In this document: piece after piece, positions 7,957 to 16,900 of the stretch
Position numbering within the stretch: position 1 is the stretch's first letter
How the letters are laid out: every line of letters starts with the position of its first letter
Assembly: GCA_946482295.1 (NCBI GenBank)
Contig: CAMLRB010000049.1
Coordinates: 1-18,341 of the forward strand
DNA: 18,341 nt
Source of the DNA: an uncultured Bacteriovorax sp.
Lineage (GTDB): Bacteria > Bdellovibrionota > Bacteriovoracia > Bacteriovoracales > Bacteriovoracaceae
Direction: 5' to 3'
Position numbers and translations under genes: made by a program
The notes under the pieces: model-generated
Database searches by the model: none
What the model was told of the DNA's origin: nothing
What the model saw: only the letters and a program-made list of their open reading frames with translations

Positions 7957-7982
7957 GCCCCGCGAAAGCGGGGCTTTTTTTT
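7957..7982 (+). terminator. Rho-independent terminator of lipoprotein 1
   Basis: GCCCCGC (7957-7963), loop GAAA, and GCGGGGC (7968-7974) form a perfect seven-base GC-rich stem. Eight T residues follow. It lies 27 bases past the stop at 7929. Confidence 0.95.
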
Positions 7983-8069
7983 GCTCATTTTTCATTATTA
8001 AGTGTTCAATTGGTATCAAAGAGAAACCGAATCTCTCACAAAAAACTAAATCAGTGTCATAAGAATCCC

Positions 8070-8138
8070 ACTAAAATTTTATCTTCTTACAAGTTGAGCG
8101 AAACAGTCGACTAAAATTTTTATCAATGTTACTTGTTG
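8070..8138 (+). repeat. Imperfect direct repeat in the upstream region of lipoprotein 2
   Basis: Copies at 8070-8096 and 8110-8138 both read ACTAAAATTTT, an ATC, and a TTAC followed by a short stretch and GTTG. They are about 40 bases apart and differ by small gaps and substitutions. The second copy overlaps the conserved TCGACT/AATGTTACTTG block. The first could be a duplicated promoter or activator site. Confidence 0.4.
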
Positions 8139-8181
8139 CTTATAGGTCGAGTGATTCGACAAGAATTGGTTCAAGAGGGGG
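8086..8181 (+). promoter_or_regulatory. Upstream region of lipoprotein 2 shared with its paralog
   Basis: CTTACAA (8086), 14 bases, TCGACT (8107), 12 bases, AATGTTACTTG (8125), a hairpin GTCGA/TCGAC with a five-base loop (8146-8160), then TCAAGAGGGGG. These match the blocks before the gene at 7075 in order and spacing. The hairpin arms differ in sequence but still pair. GAGGGGG (8175-8181) is five bases from ATG 8187. Confidence 0.55.
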
Positions 8182-8186
8182 ATTTC

Positions 8187-9125
8187 ATGAACGCACTATT
8201 AAAAGTATCAATGTTAGCAGCATTATTAACTCTTGCCAGCTGTTCAGGCGGCGGCGGCGGCGGCGGTGTCTATGTTCCACCTCCAACAACAGGTGGAGGA
8301 TCTTCTCCAGGAACAGGTGGTGGATCAACTCCAACAACTCCTACAACGCCAACTACACCAACTTCTACATATGGCCAATATTCATCAGCTAACATTCTAG
8401 CTTCTGAATTTGTTTCAAACCTCAACTCAGTTGATGGTACATATTCAACTCGTATCGAGCTTTACAGCAACGAAACAGCAAGATCTCAACAAGCAGGTCA
8501 AGATGACTGGTTCGTTATCTACGACGCAAAATTTAGCGAATACAAAGCTGTTAGCTTGCAATACATCCGTTCAATCGTTTACTACGATTACTACTCAAAT
8601 AACCGTGCTGTAGCATCTGAATTTAGAAGCATTGAAAGAGGAGATGTCCTTTCAGGTGAGCTAAACGGCGATCGTTACGGAAATGATTACGAAGTCGTTG
8701 ATCAACTTTCTAGCGGGTACTACGAGGGAAGAAATTCTGGATACCTCTATGAAGATGAAAACGAATCTACTGACGTGAGCTTAATGGCACAAGAGCAAGA
8801 ACAGAAAAAATTCTTTGCAAAAGCAGCTAAAGTTTCTTTCGTCTACAACGTAAGTATCGAAACAGGTATGTCGATGGTTACTTTAGGTGCAAAAGTTGAA
8901 AAAATGCTTTCACGTACTAATGGCGAACTAACAGCAGAAGATCAACTAGCTCTTATGAGCGATTTAAAAACTTTAACTGGTGTTTCTCTAGAAGAAATTC
9001 AAAAAGCAGCTGTTGACAGCAAAGCTAAAGAAGATGTTATCGCCAAGGTTGCTACTAAGATTGGAACAAGCGCTCAAAACCTTGAGCACAAATTCCTTCC
9101 TGAAGTGTTTGGAATCTCCCTCTGA
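8187..9125 (+). CDS. Poly-Gly lipoprotein, paralog 2 of a tandem pair
   Basis: The 312-residue product has a lipoprotein signal ending LASC (C19 lipidated), Ser, and seven Gly encoded by (GGC)6-GGT. A tether about 30 residues longer than in paralog 1 follows, made of Gly-Ser-Pro and a PTT repeat. From NILASEF to the C-terminal GISL it aligns with paralog 1 without a gap. By eye about three quarters of residues are identical, with DDWFVI, YYDYYSNN and EGRNSGYLYEDE kept. Codons at identical residues often differ, so the duplication is old and both copies are under selection. The start is set by the G-run Shine-Dalgarno and the signal peptide. An upstream ATG (8133) and a +1-frame open stretch (8126-8392) are not used. 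It has its own upstream region and terminator. Confidence 0.87.
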   Translation: MNALLKVSMLAALLTLASCSGGGGGGGVYVPPPTTGGGSSPGTGGGSTPTTPTTPTTPTSTYGQYSSANILASEFVSNLNSVDGTYSTRIELYSNETARSQQAGQDDWFVIYDAKFSEYKAVSLQYIRSIVYYDYYSNNRAVASEFRSIERGDVLSGELNGDRYGNDYEVVDQLSSGYYEGRNSGYLYEDENESTDVSLMAQEQEQKKFFAKAAKVSFVYNVSIETGMSMVTLGAKVEKMLSRTNGELTAEDQLALMSDLKTLTGVSLEEIQKAAVDSKAKEDVIAKVATKIGTSAQNLEHKFLPEVFGISL

Positions 9126-9153
9126 GTCTTTCAACACAACCTTGATCGATTTG

Positions 9154-9183
9154 GCCCCCAGTAATGGGGGCTTTTTTTATTTT
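9154..9183 (+). terminator. Rho-independent terminator of lipoprotein 2
   Basis: GCCCCC (9154-9159), loop AGTAAT, and GGGGGC (9166-9171) form a perfect six-base stem. TTTTTTTATTTT follows. It begins 28 bases past the stop at 9125. Confidence 0.93.
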
Positions 9184-9215
9184 AGGATCATGTAAAAACT
9201 ACCTTGTACCTTCTT

Positions 9216-9260
9216 AATCCCCCCCCCTCTTGATACATACCAAACATTAATTGGGGGATT
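9216..9260 (+). promoter_or_regulatory. C9 tract complementary to the ribosome binding site
   Basis: AATCCCCC (9216-9223, inside a run of nine C at 9219-9227) is the exact reverse complement of GGGGGATT (9253-9260). The latter contains the only Shine-Dalgarno, five bases before ATG 9263. If both are in the mRNA they would form an eight-base stem over a 29-base loop and hide the site. The transcription start is not identifiable, so this remains a candidate control element. Confidence 0.5.
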
Positions 9261-9262
9261 CT

Positions 9263-10456
9263 ATGTCGAAAGTTTTAGCTTTAATGTTTTGCCTATTCTT
9301 AAGTGCAGGAGCAAAGGCCGAATACTTCATCACTAGTTATGGCGACCAAAAAATTGATTTTAAAAGACCTACGAGAATTCTCGTGGCTGCTGCCGGCGAC
9401 GATTTAAAACTTCTTTTCCAAGAAGTTGCAAAAGCAAAAGCAGAAAAATATAAAGAAATGAATAATGCCGAACAAATCGTCATGATTGCCGTTAAAGAAG
9501 AAGAGATGGGCAACGAAGGGGCCTTGAAAAAATGGGGTTTCACTATTCATGATACTAGTAAAAAAACAATGGATGGTGATGACCTACTAGTTGAACTTAA
9601 AAAATTCTCCAAAATTCTTTCATTAGATATTTTTAGCCATAGCTCTGCTCAATTCGGAATTCATATCAACAGTAGAACTCACCGTTTCAATCAGAAAACA
9701 AATGGGCTTGAAGCACTTAAGTCCCATTTCGTGAAAGGTGCTTTTGTTATTCTTCATGGATGTAATTCAGGTTTCGTTCTCGCACCAGCACTTTCGAAAA
9801 TGTGGGGATTGCCAGTTGCAGGTTCACTAACGTCGACGAACTTTCAACGTTTACACTCTGATGGCCATTTTTATCTGGAAGAAGAAGGTTATGCTCCTAA
9901 CAAAGACTGGAGTGAAACAAATACTCTTTCATTTGATCAAACTCAAAAATGTAAGGATGGATACTGTCTTCGTTTAAAACCAGACAACACAGCATATTTT
10001 GGATTCTGGGGATCGTACCGAGATGGAGGTCTTCCATTCTTTAAATGGTTTTGTGTGAATAACTCTCAAGAAGATTGTCAAAAGGCCATGGCCCGTAATC
10101 TCCTTTCTCAGACAAGTATTGTGAATTTAAAATCGGACTCTTCAATTGAAACTTACAAAAAAGCTGTTTTCGATTTCCTTTGCCCAGTCAGTTCGAAGAA
10201 AGACTTAAGACGTGAATGTGAGGAGAATCTAGAACTCGCAGTGGCCACTAAGGATTACACTTATAATCCTTTTACGAGACCACAAATTGAATGTGATTTT
10301 AAAAAATGTCAGGCCGAAGTCGTGTGTGAGAAAGTTCTTTTTACAGGAATACCAAAACCGGGAACATGTTCAGTTCAACATGATGGCAAGAACTCGACAA
10401 CAATTGTTCGTGAGTATATTGCTTACCTGAGTGCTTTCTCGCTATTAAAAAATTAA
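9263..10456 (+). CDS. Exported protein with possible caspase/CHAT-like fold
   Basis: The 397-residue product starts with a Sec signal peptide (MSKVLALMFCLFLSAGAKA, cleavage after A19). Residues about 37-190 alternate hydrophobic strands and helices: RILVAAAGDD, EQIVMIAV, LSLDIFSHSS with H126, and GAFVILHGCNSG with C167, then helix and LPVAGSLTS. A His after one strand and Cys-x-Ser-Gly after the next, followed by an Ala-rich helix and a GS strand, is the layout of the His-Cys dyad in clan CD peptidases such as caspases and CHAT domains. This is pattern inference, and activity is unproven. The C-terminal half holds ten cysteines (230-369), probably disulfides. The start at 9263 is favoured over an in-frame TTG at 9251 because GGGGG precedes it and the signal peptide fits. 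The stop overlaps that of the convergent kinase gene. Confidence 0.8.
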   Translation: MSKVLALMFCLFLSAGAKAEYFITSYGDQKIDFKRPTRILVAAAGDDLKLLFQEVAKAKAEKYKEMNNAEQIVMIAVKEEEMGNEGALKKWGFTIHDTSKKTMDGDDLLVELKKFSKILSLDIFSHSSAQFGIHINSRTHRFNQKTNGLEALKSHFVKGAFVILHGCNSGFVLAPALSKMWGLPVAGSLTSTNFQRLHSDGHFYLEEEGYAPNKDWSETNTLSFDQTQKCKDGYCLRLKPDNTAYFGFWGSYRDGGLPFFKWFCVNNSQEDCQKAMARNLLSQTSIVNLKSDSSIETYKKAVFDFLCPVSSKKDLRRECEENLELAVATKDYTYNPFTRPQIECDFKKCQAEVVCEKVLFTGIPKPGTCSVQHDGKNSTTIVREYIAYLSAFSLLKN

Positions 10457-13400
10457 TTGTATTCTGCCTGATAGTCCCAATCACTTATGAGCGGCAGCTC
10501 AATGATAAAACGTGTATGTCCTGAGCTGCCGTCATAATATAGATGTCCGCCATGTTCTTCGATAATTGTTTTTGAAATGCTGAGGCCGAGCCCTGTGCCT
10601 TTATCAACCGGTTTGGTTGTAAAGAAGGGAGACATAATTTTATCAAGAATGCGCTTCTCAATTCCATGTCCGCTGTCAGTAATCATGATCACGCATTTGC
10701 CGTTTCTATTCTCTAGTTCGAGTTTGACCCATTTTTCGTCGAGGTTCTCAACAGCATCAAAAGCATTGTTTAGTAAATTGACAAGAACTTGTAGAATTTG
10801 GGCTGCACGAGCCTTGACGATTACTGGATCTTTGCAATGCTGTTCAAAGATCAAATCTATATGATGAAATTTAAATCTTTCCTTGGATAATTCAAAAAGA
10901 TCTTTAATGAGCCCTGGGATGACAACCTTTTGCTTGCTGTCTTGTTCTGCATTTCGAGAAAATGCTTTTAATCCTTTTACAATTGCAGCTATTCTTTTTG
11001 CAGTTGATTCAATAGTGACTAAATCATCTTCCACTTTTTCAGGATTGAGAGTTTTGAAATTTCTTTTGAGTTGGGCTACTTTGCCAACCACGATGCTGAG
11101 AGGATTGTTTATTTCGTGGGCAATTCCCCCGGCCATTTCACCAAGTGATGACATTTTAGCTGAGGCCATTAACAACTCTTGTTGTTTTCGGAGAGAGGCT
11201 TCGTAAATTTTTCGTTCGCTCAGATCTTTAATTGAAATCTGAATAACTTTTTGGTTGTCATAAATAAATGAACTGAAAGTGACTTCTGCAGGAAAGAGTT
11301 CGCCATTTTTTCTTGTGAAGTCCCATTCTACACCATTTGGTTGATGAGAATAGGGAAGGACAGAGAGAAAACGATGGTTTTGATCCATGAATTCAGGTTT
11401 AGTATTAAATCCAAACATCTTAACGGCTGCAGTATTACATTCGAGCGGGCGATAGTTTTCACTAATTAAAATGATGGCATCATGAGAATGTTCGAAAATA
11501 GATTCAAACTTTGTTCTTTCGCTTGCTATTTTTTCTTGCGCATATTTTCTTGAAGTCACATCTGAGATTGTACCGACAATCCTCAAGGCATCGCCATTAG
11601 CATCGCGCTTTACGACTCGACCTCTTGAGAGAAACCATTTGTAATTTCCGTTGTGATGTCTGAGACGATATTCACTTTGGTAATTCACTCCTTGTTTTAC
11701 TGATCCATGAAGCTCTTTACAAGCTTTTTCCAAATCTTCAGGATGAACATTTTTTGAAAAATTTTCAAATGTAAAACACATCGGTTGTGAATGCAGATAC
11801 CCCATCATTTTTCCGAAGAGATAATTAAATGTGACTATCTTATTTTGATAATCAACTTCCCAAACACTGTCCCCAGAACCTTCTAAAGCGAATTTGAGAA
11901 GTTCTTCTGAAGATTTTAATTCTTCATTGTATCTTGCCGCTTCTGCTTGAGCTTTACTTCGTGCTGCCTGGAGTGTGACGATGAATGTTCCAAGGAGAAT
12001 GCTTAAAATCGCAGTTAAAGCACCCGTCCAAGAAGAAAAATCATCTTGTGAGTTCATATAATTTAAAGAGCGCTTGGCGTGTAAAAGAAGCCGTCTCTCA
12101 CCTACTAAAATGGAAACAATCGTTTCCTCTCCTGGAGTCGATTGAAAATCCTTGGATATATAGAGAGGAGAGTTGTTAGAGTTTTCATAAATACCGAATG
12201 AGAGTTCCTCATGTGTACCAGAAGGAAAGATGGCAGAGAAGAATTCTTGGACATCAATATGAGCATAAATCCATCCTTTATGCATTTGCCTTCTTTCAGT
12301 CGGTTTCAAAAATTTCCCTCCATCTTTATAAAAGGGAAAAAAAGCGATGATCGATGGTCTTGGACCAGAACCAGTATCAAGCATGACCTGATTGGAGATT
12401 TGCGGCTTTCCTGTGTCACGGGCCAATTCAGCGGCCCTTGCTCTCTTTTCTTCGCTATTGATGTCGAAACCAACTTTATCTTGTCCAATGGCCATGGGTT
12501 CTATAAAAGTAATGATGTAAGCATCATCCTCAACTCTCAATCCATTAAAGCGAGAGTAATTGAATGGAGGAAAATCTTTTTGCTGCTTTTTTACGAATTG
12601 ATCAACTCGTTTACTTTCAACTGGAAAGATAACTCCAATGTATTTTAATCCTGGATGTGATGAGAAATAATCACCTTGATTAATGAAGCTTCTCCATTCG
12701 TTGCGAGTTACTTCTGTACTTGTAGCAAATAAGCTGGCGCCATTTTGAAGTGCCGCAAAATAGAAAGTCATTTTTTCTTGAATAATTTGAGGCATTTCTT
12801 GAACTGCTTTTTGGTAATTGTCCTCAAGCATTTTTTTAGCATGTGTATGATAGACAGTGAAAATGAGACCGGCCGAAAGCCATGTAAGAATGAGAATTAA
12901 TGAAGGCTTCTTCAGTAGAGATTCTTTTTTTAAGTCGGTTAATACTAGAGAGCATAATCCCATACTAGCTAAAAAAAATTGAACATTAATGTAGTTTGTG
13001 TTCACAGTTCCATTAAGAAAAACTCCATGACCTTCTTTGACAGCTATAATCCCTAAAAAACAAATAGCTAGAGTGGCAATAGTGACACCTTTAATACCTG
13101 CACGAACGACACAGTAGAGAAGATAAGGGAAAACTAGAAAGAGGAAGGGAGCACCGATATTAGTAAAGAAAAGGGTCCAACTTAGGAGAGCACCACTGGC
13201 AATGAGAGTAATGATTTGGAAAAGGGAAATATCAATTTTTTCTTCTCTTTCTTCTGGTGCCATAAGCATAAAAAAAAGAGGAAGAATAATAATTCCTCCA
13301 AGAGTATCTCCTGTCCACCAAGTTAGCCATAGATGACCAATGTCATTGAAGGTCGTTGCCTTAAAAAAAATAAGTGAAGAAATACCAATCGTTGCACTTA

Positions 13401-13818
13401 CAGCGGAAGCAATCATTGAAGCACTCATGATTGAAACTGTTTTACAATAATAACCGAAGCGGTACTTTCGTTCGCGAAGGGCGAGAATAATGGTTGCACC
13501 AATGAAAGCTTCCATCGTATTTCCAACGGCCATTGTGAAAGCACATTGCTGAGGAACGTTGACGAGATAATTTGTAAGAAACGCTCCTATAAAAATAGAA
13601 GGAAGATAACGAAATCCAAAAAAAGTTATGGCCCCAATAGCAATACCAGTTGCTGGCCATACAGGTGACACTGTCTCATGGAGAGTAGCGAGTTTTAATC
13701 CGAGATTTGCGCAAATAAAATAAAGTGCAAAAATAAGATTACTCATCAAGATGAATGAACATTTGTCTTGAGACCTGATTTGCAGTTTTTTGAATGAAAA
13801 AAGATTCTTCAGTGGCAT
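10453..13818 (-). CDS. MASE1-CHASE-PAS-PAS sensor histidine kinase
   Basis: The 1121-residue membrane kinase has these parts in order. A multi-helix MASE1 domain (about 20-297) includes SPVWPATGIA and TWWTGDTLGG. A helix (about 305-323) leads to a periplasmic CHASE domain (about 335-525) with YSRFNG and VGFDINSEEKRARAAELARD, then a helix (about 598-618). Two PAS domains follow (about 640-755 and 767-870). The HisKA-type dimerisation domain has phospho-acceptor H901 in GIAHEINNPL. The ATPase domain has the N box NLLNNAFDA, G1 DSGHGI and G2 GTGLGLS. All catalytic motifs are intact. It should sense a small extracellular ligand through CHASE and pass phosphate to a separate regulator, since it has no receiver and none lies beside it. 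The ATG at 13818 has only a distant GGAG (14 bases). M25 is an alternative start just inside the first helix. Confidence 0.93.
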   Translation of the reverse strand: MPLKNLFSFKKLQIRSQDKCSFILMSNLIFALYFICANLGLKLATLHETVSPVWPATGIAIGAITFFGFRYLPSIFIGAFLTNYLVNVPQQCAFTMAVGNTMEAFIGATIILALRERKYRFGYYCKTVSIMSASMIASAVSATIGISSLIFFKATTFNDIGHLWLTWWTGDTLGGIIILPLFFMLMAPEEREEKIDISLFQIITLIASGALLSWTLFFTNIGAPFLFLVFPYLLYCVVRAGIKGVTIATLAICFLGIIAVKEGHGVFLNGTVNTNYINVQFFLASMGLCSLVLTDLKKESLLKKPSLILILTWLSAGLIFTVYHTHAKKMLEDNYQKAVQEMPQIIQEKMTFYFAALQNGASLFATSTEVTRNEWRSFINQGDYFSSHPGLKYIGVIFPVESKRVDQFVKKQQKDFPPFNYSRFNGLRVEDDAYIITFIEPMAIGQDKVGFDINSEEKRARAAELARDTGKPQISNQVMLDTGSGPRPSIIAFFPFYKDGGKFLKPTERRQMHKGWIYAHIDVQEFFSAIFPSGTHEELSFGIYENSNNSPLYISKDFQSTPGEETIVSILVGERRLLLHAKRSLNYMNSQDDFSSWTGALTAILSILLGTFIVTLQAARSKAQAEAARYNEELKSSEELLKFALEGSGDSVWEVDYQNKIVTFNYLFGKMMGYLHSQPMCFTFENFSKNVHPEDLEKACKELHGSVKQGVNYQSEYRLRHHNGNYKWFLSRGRVVKRDANGDALRIVGTISDVTSRKYAQEKIASERTKFESIFEHSHDAIILISENYRPLECNTAAVKMFGFNTKPEFMDQNHRFLSVLPYSHQPNGVEWDFTRKNGELFPAEVTFSSFIYDNQKVIQISIKDLSERKIYEASLRKQQELLMASAKMSSLGEMAGGIAHEINNPLSIVVGKVAQLKRNFKTLNPEKVEDDLVTIESTAKRIAAIVKGLKAFSRNAEQDSKQKVVIPGLIKDLFELSKERFKFHHIDLIFEQHCKDPVIVKARAAQILQVLVNLLNNAFDAVENLDEKWVKLELENRNGKCVIMITDSGHGIEKRILDKIMSPFFTTKPVDKGTGLGLSISKTIIEEHGGHLYYDGSSGHTRFIIELPLISDWDYQAEYN

Positions 13819-13928
13819 CTTTATTGATTTAACTCCAAGGTGCCGATAGCGACATTTAATTTTTTCTTAAGCAGAAGATAGTGTTCGTTTCATTGCACAG
13901 CTGTTTAAAAGTTAGACAGTTGTCACTT

Positions 13929-13948
13929 TCTAATTCACTGGAATTAGA
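13929..13948. promoter_or_regulatory. 20-bp dyad in the kinase/1024-residue-protein divergent region
   Basis: TCTAATTC (13929-13936) and GAATTAGA (13941-13948) are perfect 8-base arms around ACTG. The dyad is 40 bases before ATG 13989 and 110 bases before the divergent kinase start. It could be an operator for either gene. No terminator-like T run follows it. Confidence 0.4.
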
Positions 13949-13958
13949 GAACTATTTC

Positions 13959-13974
13959 TGGACCATTTTTTGCA
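13959..13974 (+). promoter_or_regulatory. Weak sigma-54-like element
   Basis: TGGACC, five bases, TTGCA keeps the GG-N10-GC spacing of sigma-54 promoters. The -12 half is perfect, but two of six bases in the -24 half are off. A start near 13985 would leave only four bases before ATG 13989. That would fit the absence of a Shine-Dalgarno, but chance occurrence is quite possible. Confidence 0.28.
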
Positions 13975-13988
13975 CTGAATCCAGCATT

Positions 13989-16900
13989 ATGAAAACTCAA
14001 AACAAATTGCTTCTCAGCTTTTATTCCCTTTTATTGGCCTTGGGGCTTTTGCTTGCCCTAGAAGGTGCACTCGCTAGTGAATCCTTTATTCCTCTGCAAA
14101 AAGGATTAAGAATTCCCAGCGATGATCTTCTTTACAACAATAAAGTGCTTACCAGTCGAGAAGCCCAAACGTTAGAAATATCAAAGAAGATAGATCTTTC
14201 GACTTTAAATCCCAAACAAAATGATATTTGGAACAACTTTGTAAATGAAGTTGATGATCAAGAAGAAATCGCCATCACTGAAGGTGATGAACTCTCATAT
14301 GAAGGGAAGATTGATTCTGCTTCAGGTCTCTATCGATTCAATGCCATTCCTACGAATGGAAATAAGATTTATACCATTCACTTAGATAAAACACTGCATA
14401 CACTTCTTTTGAGAAAAAATATTTTGAGAAAGCTTGGCTATAAAATCCCGGCCATGAAATACATTTCCAAATTAACGATCCAATTTAGTTCACAAATCCT
14501 CATGGATAATTTCATTAAACATGAAGTTCCAAAGGCCACCTTTGGGGCCACAGAGCGCTGGACGACAGTGACCAACATTAACCGCGATACATTATCTCTG
14601 GAACTTAGAGATGTTGCAGTTACGGAACCCAATGAATTTGATTTTTATAACGTTTCAATGGGAATCCCAACTCAGACCATAAACAGTAGAACATTGCGCT
14701 CTCTCGTCGTTCCTTACGCTCTAATGGATCTTGGAGAGAGTATTAATAAGTTCAGTTGGGTCAGCTGTAAAATTGATAACAAAGCTGTGATCCTTTCACA
14801 CTTTACTGCCAATGACTTCAATACATCTATAGACGATGCAACATGGATGCTGAAGCGCTTAAATAAATTGAAACGAGAAGATTTTGTGAAGGCCGTGAAA
14901 AACGCGTATTTTCCTGCCGGTGTAGCAGAAGTAGTGGCCGAGAAATTAATTTCCAGAAGAAATTCACTTAACAAATGTTTAATGGATGCGAAGGTCCCTG
15001 AAATTCCATTCAACTCAAAGATTACAGTAGGACAAACTGTCGTTGAAGGAAAACTTATCCAAAAAGAATTTCCAGGATATGCTTCTCGATTCGCTTATGG
15101 AGATGCTCAATCTCCTCTCGATGAAATTCGCTTCTTTTTATATTCAAAAGTTCAAAGCAACGTCATTGATAATCTCATCATGAAATTCAATGAACAACTC
15201 ACGGCTTATGAAATCGGTGAAGCTCGAGCTGACTATTTTCAAAAGTTATTTAAAAAGGGACACGATCACTTTGTTGAAACAGGTGAATTGTTGCCAATAG
15301 GTATTGGAGCGTGGTGGAGTCCAGTCCTCAATGGCGATATTCTCTTTTCTCGGGATATCATTCTCGGTAATTATTTGGGAACAGATAACCTCGTTCAGTT
15401 GGCCGATACATTTGGTGCTCGAGCTGATCTCGGATTATTTGTCGGTATTGAAGGATTGGGAGCGGATCTTACGTCAACTGTAAAAGTCTCTTCATCTTTT
15501 GTTCGCTCTTACACTCACTTAAAACCGGTTAAGAGTTTAAAAGAAAGTTTGAAAGAGCCGTACAAGAACATGTTCGTAGGGTTGATGAAACGATCTTTGA
15601 AAGAGAAGTTTTTTTCATTGTCAGAGATAAAAAATTCTACCAATGCCGTTGATGAAAAGACAAAACAGATTCAAGCGCTTCTTACAGATATCGATAAAAA
15701 TTTAGCTGTGGGTGAGTCTTTACTAATCACTGACAGAATTATGCCAACGGCAGCAGTGAAATTGAATTTCACACAGGGAATGATCGGGGCCGGAGTTGGA
15801 GTAAGCGGAGGAGCGAATATCGTTAAACGTATTCACTTGTATAAAAAGAGTCCGAAGGTTTTACAAATTTATGATGATAAAGGTTTTGTAAAAAACTTGG
15901 ATCTCAGTTTCCAAGTTAGCAATTACATTCCGATTGTTAAAATTAACGGTAAGTATGATAAAGGCCACTACGGTATTAAATCATATATGATTAATTTCTC
16001 AGGTGACCTAGAGGAAAACCCGGAACTCTACACTCATGCTCTTGGAGTTTATAACGTTCTTAAAGATCACAATTTTGAATTGTTGGATTCAGTATCAACA
16101 CCAGTGAGTCTCGATGCTCAATACAAAGATAAATCTATGGGACTTTCATTCTTATTTTGGAGAATGAAGTCGGTGAAGGGAAGAACACTTTTTGATTTGA
16201 AAGCAAAAGACGGAGTTAATGGAAAATATTTTAGCTTAACTAAAGACTTTATGACTGGATTTAATGTCGAAGCTTTCTCAAAGCAACTAGTGAACTATTA
16301 TCTCTCTACAAAAACGGATGATATCACCATCAACGAAGAAGCTGACAAGCATCCAGGTCAAACCTTTTTTGGTAGTTCTTTCACTCAAAGTATACGCTTT
16401 GAAGCTTCAGTGAATGAAGAAAATAGATTCGAACAAAAATTCCTATCTGTATCGGATGTTAAACAAGGGTGGGCGCTTAGTGAAAAGAAATTGAAAAGAT
16501 TCATGACGGGAGTGAATGAAAAATTCCAGTTTCCATTATTCCAAACTGATACGATAGATTTCTCGAAATTAAGACTTTTCAGAATTGGATACCATATGAA
16601 TGTCTATAATCCTGGTATAGCTCGCTTAAATGGTTTCAGCTTGAATGATGTAAACGCCATTGAAAACAAATACAGATTGAAAAAAATGTGTTGGGCGGGA
16701 GATGAGAAATACAACACGATCGAATGTGGTGACCTCACAACTGTTAAAAACCAATTATGGAAATGTAAAAAGGCCAAAACAGAAGAAGAAGTCGCTGATT
16801 GTAATGTTGAACTCATCGAGACGATGTTCAATGATCTGGAATTTAAAGACGTTCAGAAAATTTTAGGCGCAGATAATGTTTATGTTTACGGCTCAATAGA

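Noticed and set aside
8015..8040. AGAGA/TCTCT hairpin upstream of lipoprotein 2
   Set aside because: Only a five-base AT-rich stem, not shared with the paralog and not followed by a T run.
8126..8392. 88-codon open frame overlapping the start of lipoprotein 2
   Set aside because: It is the shifted frame of the signal peptide, Gly tract and Pro-Thr linker. Its Arg-rich and Asn-rich product reflects the repeats, and paralog 1 has no counterpart.
12211..12648. 145-codon plus-strand frame inside the kinase gene
   Set aside because: It is antisense to the CHASE domain, which is clearly coding on the other strand. The product shows no domain or signal.
10453..13818. Kinase and the receiver at 2902-3312 as a two-component pair
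   Set aside because: They are about 7 kb apart in different units, and the receiver lacks the phospho-acceptor Asp, so it cannot be a normal phosphotransfer partner.
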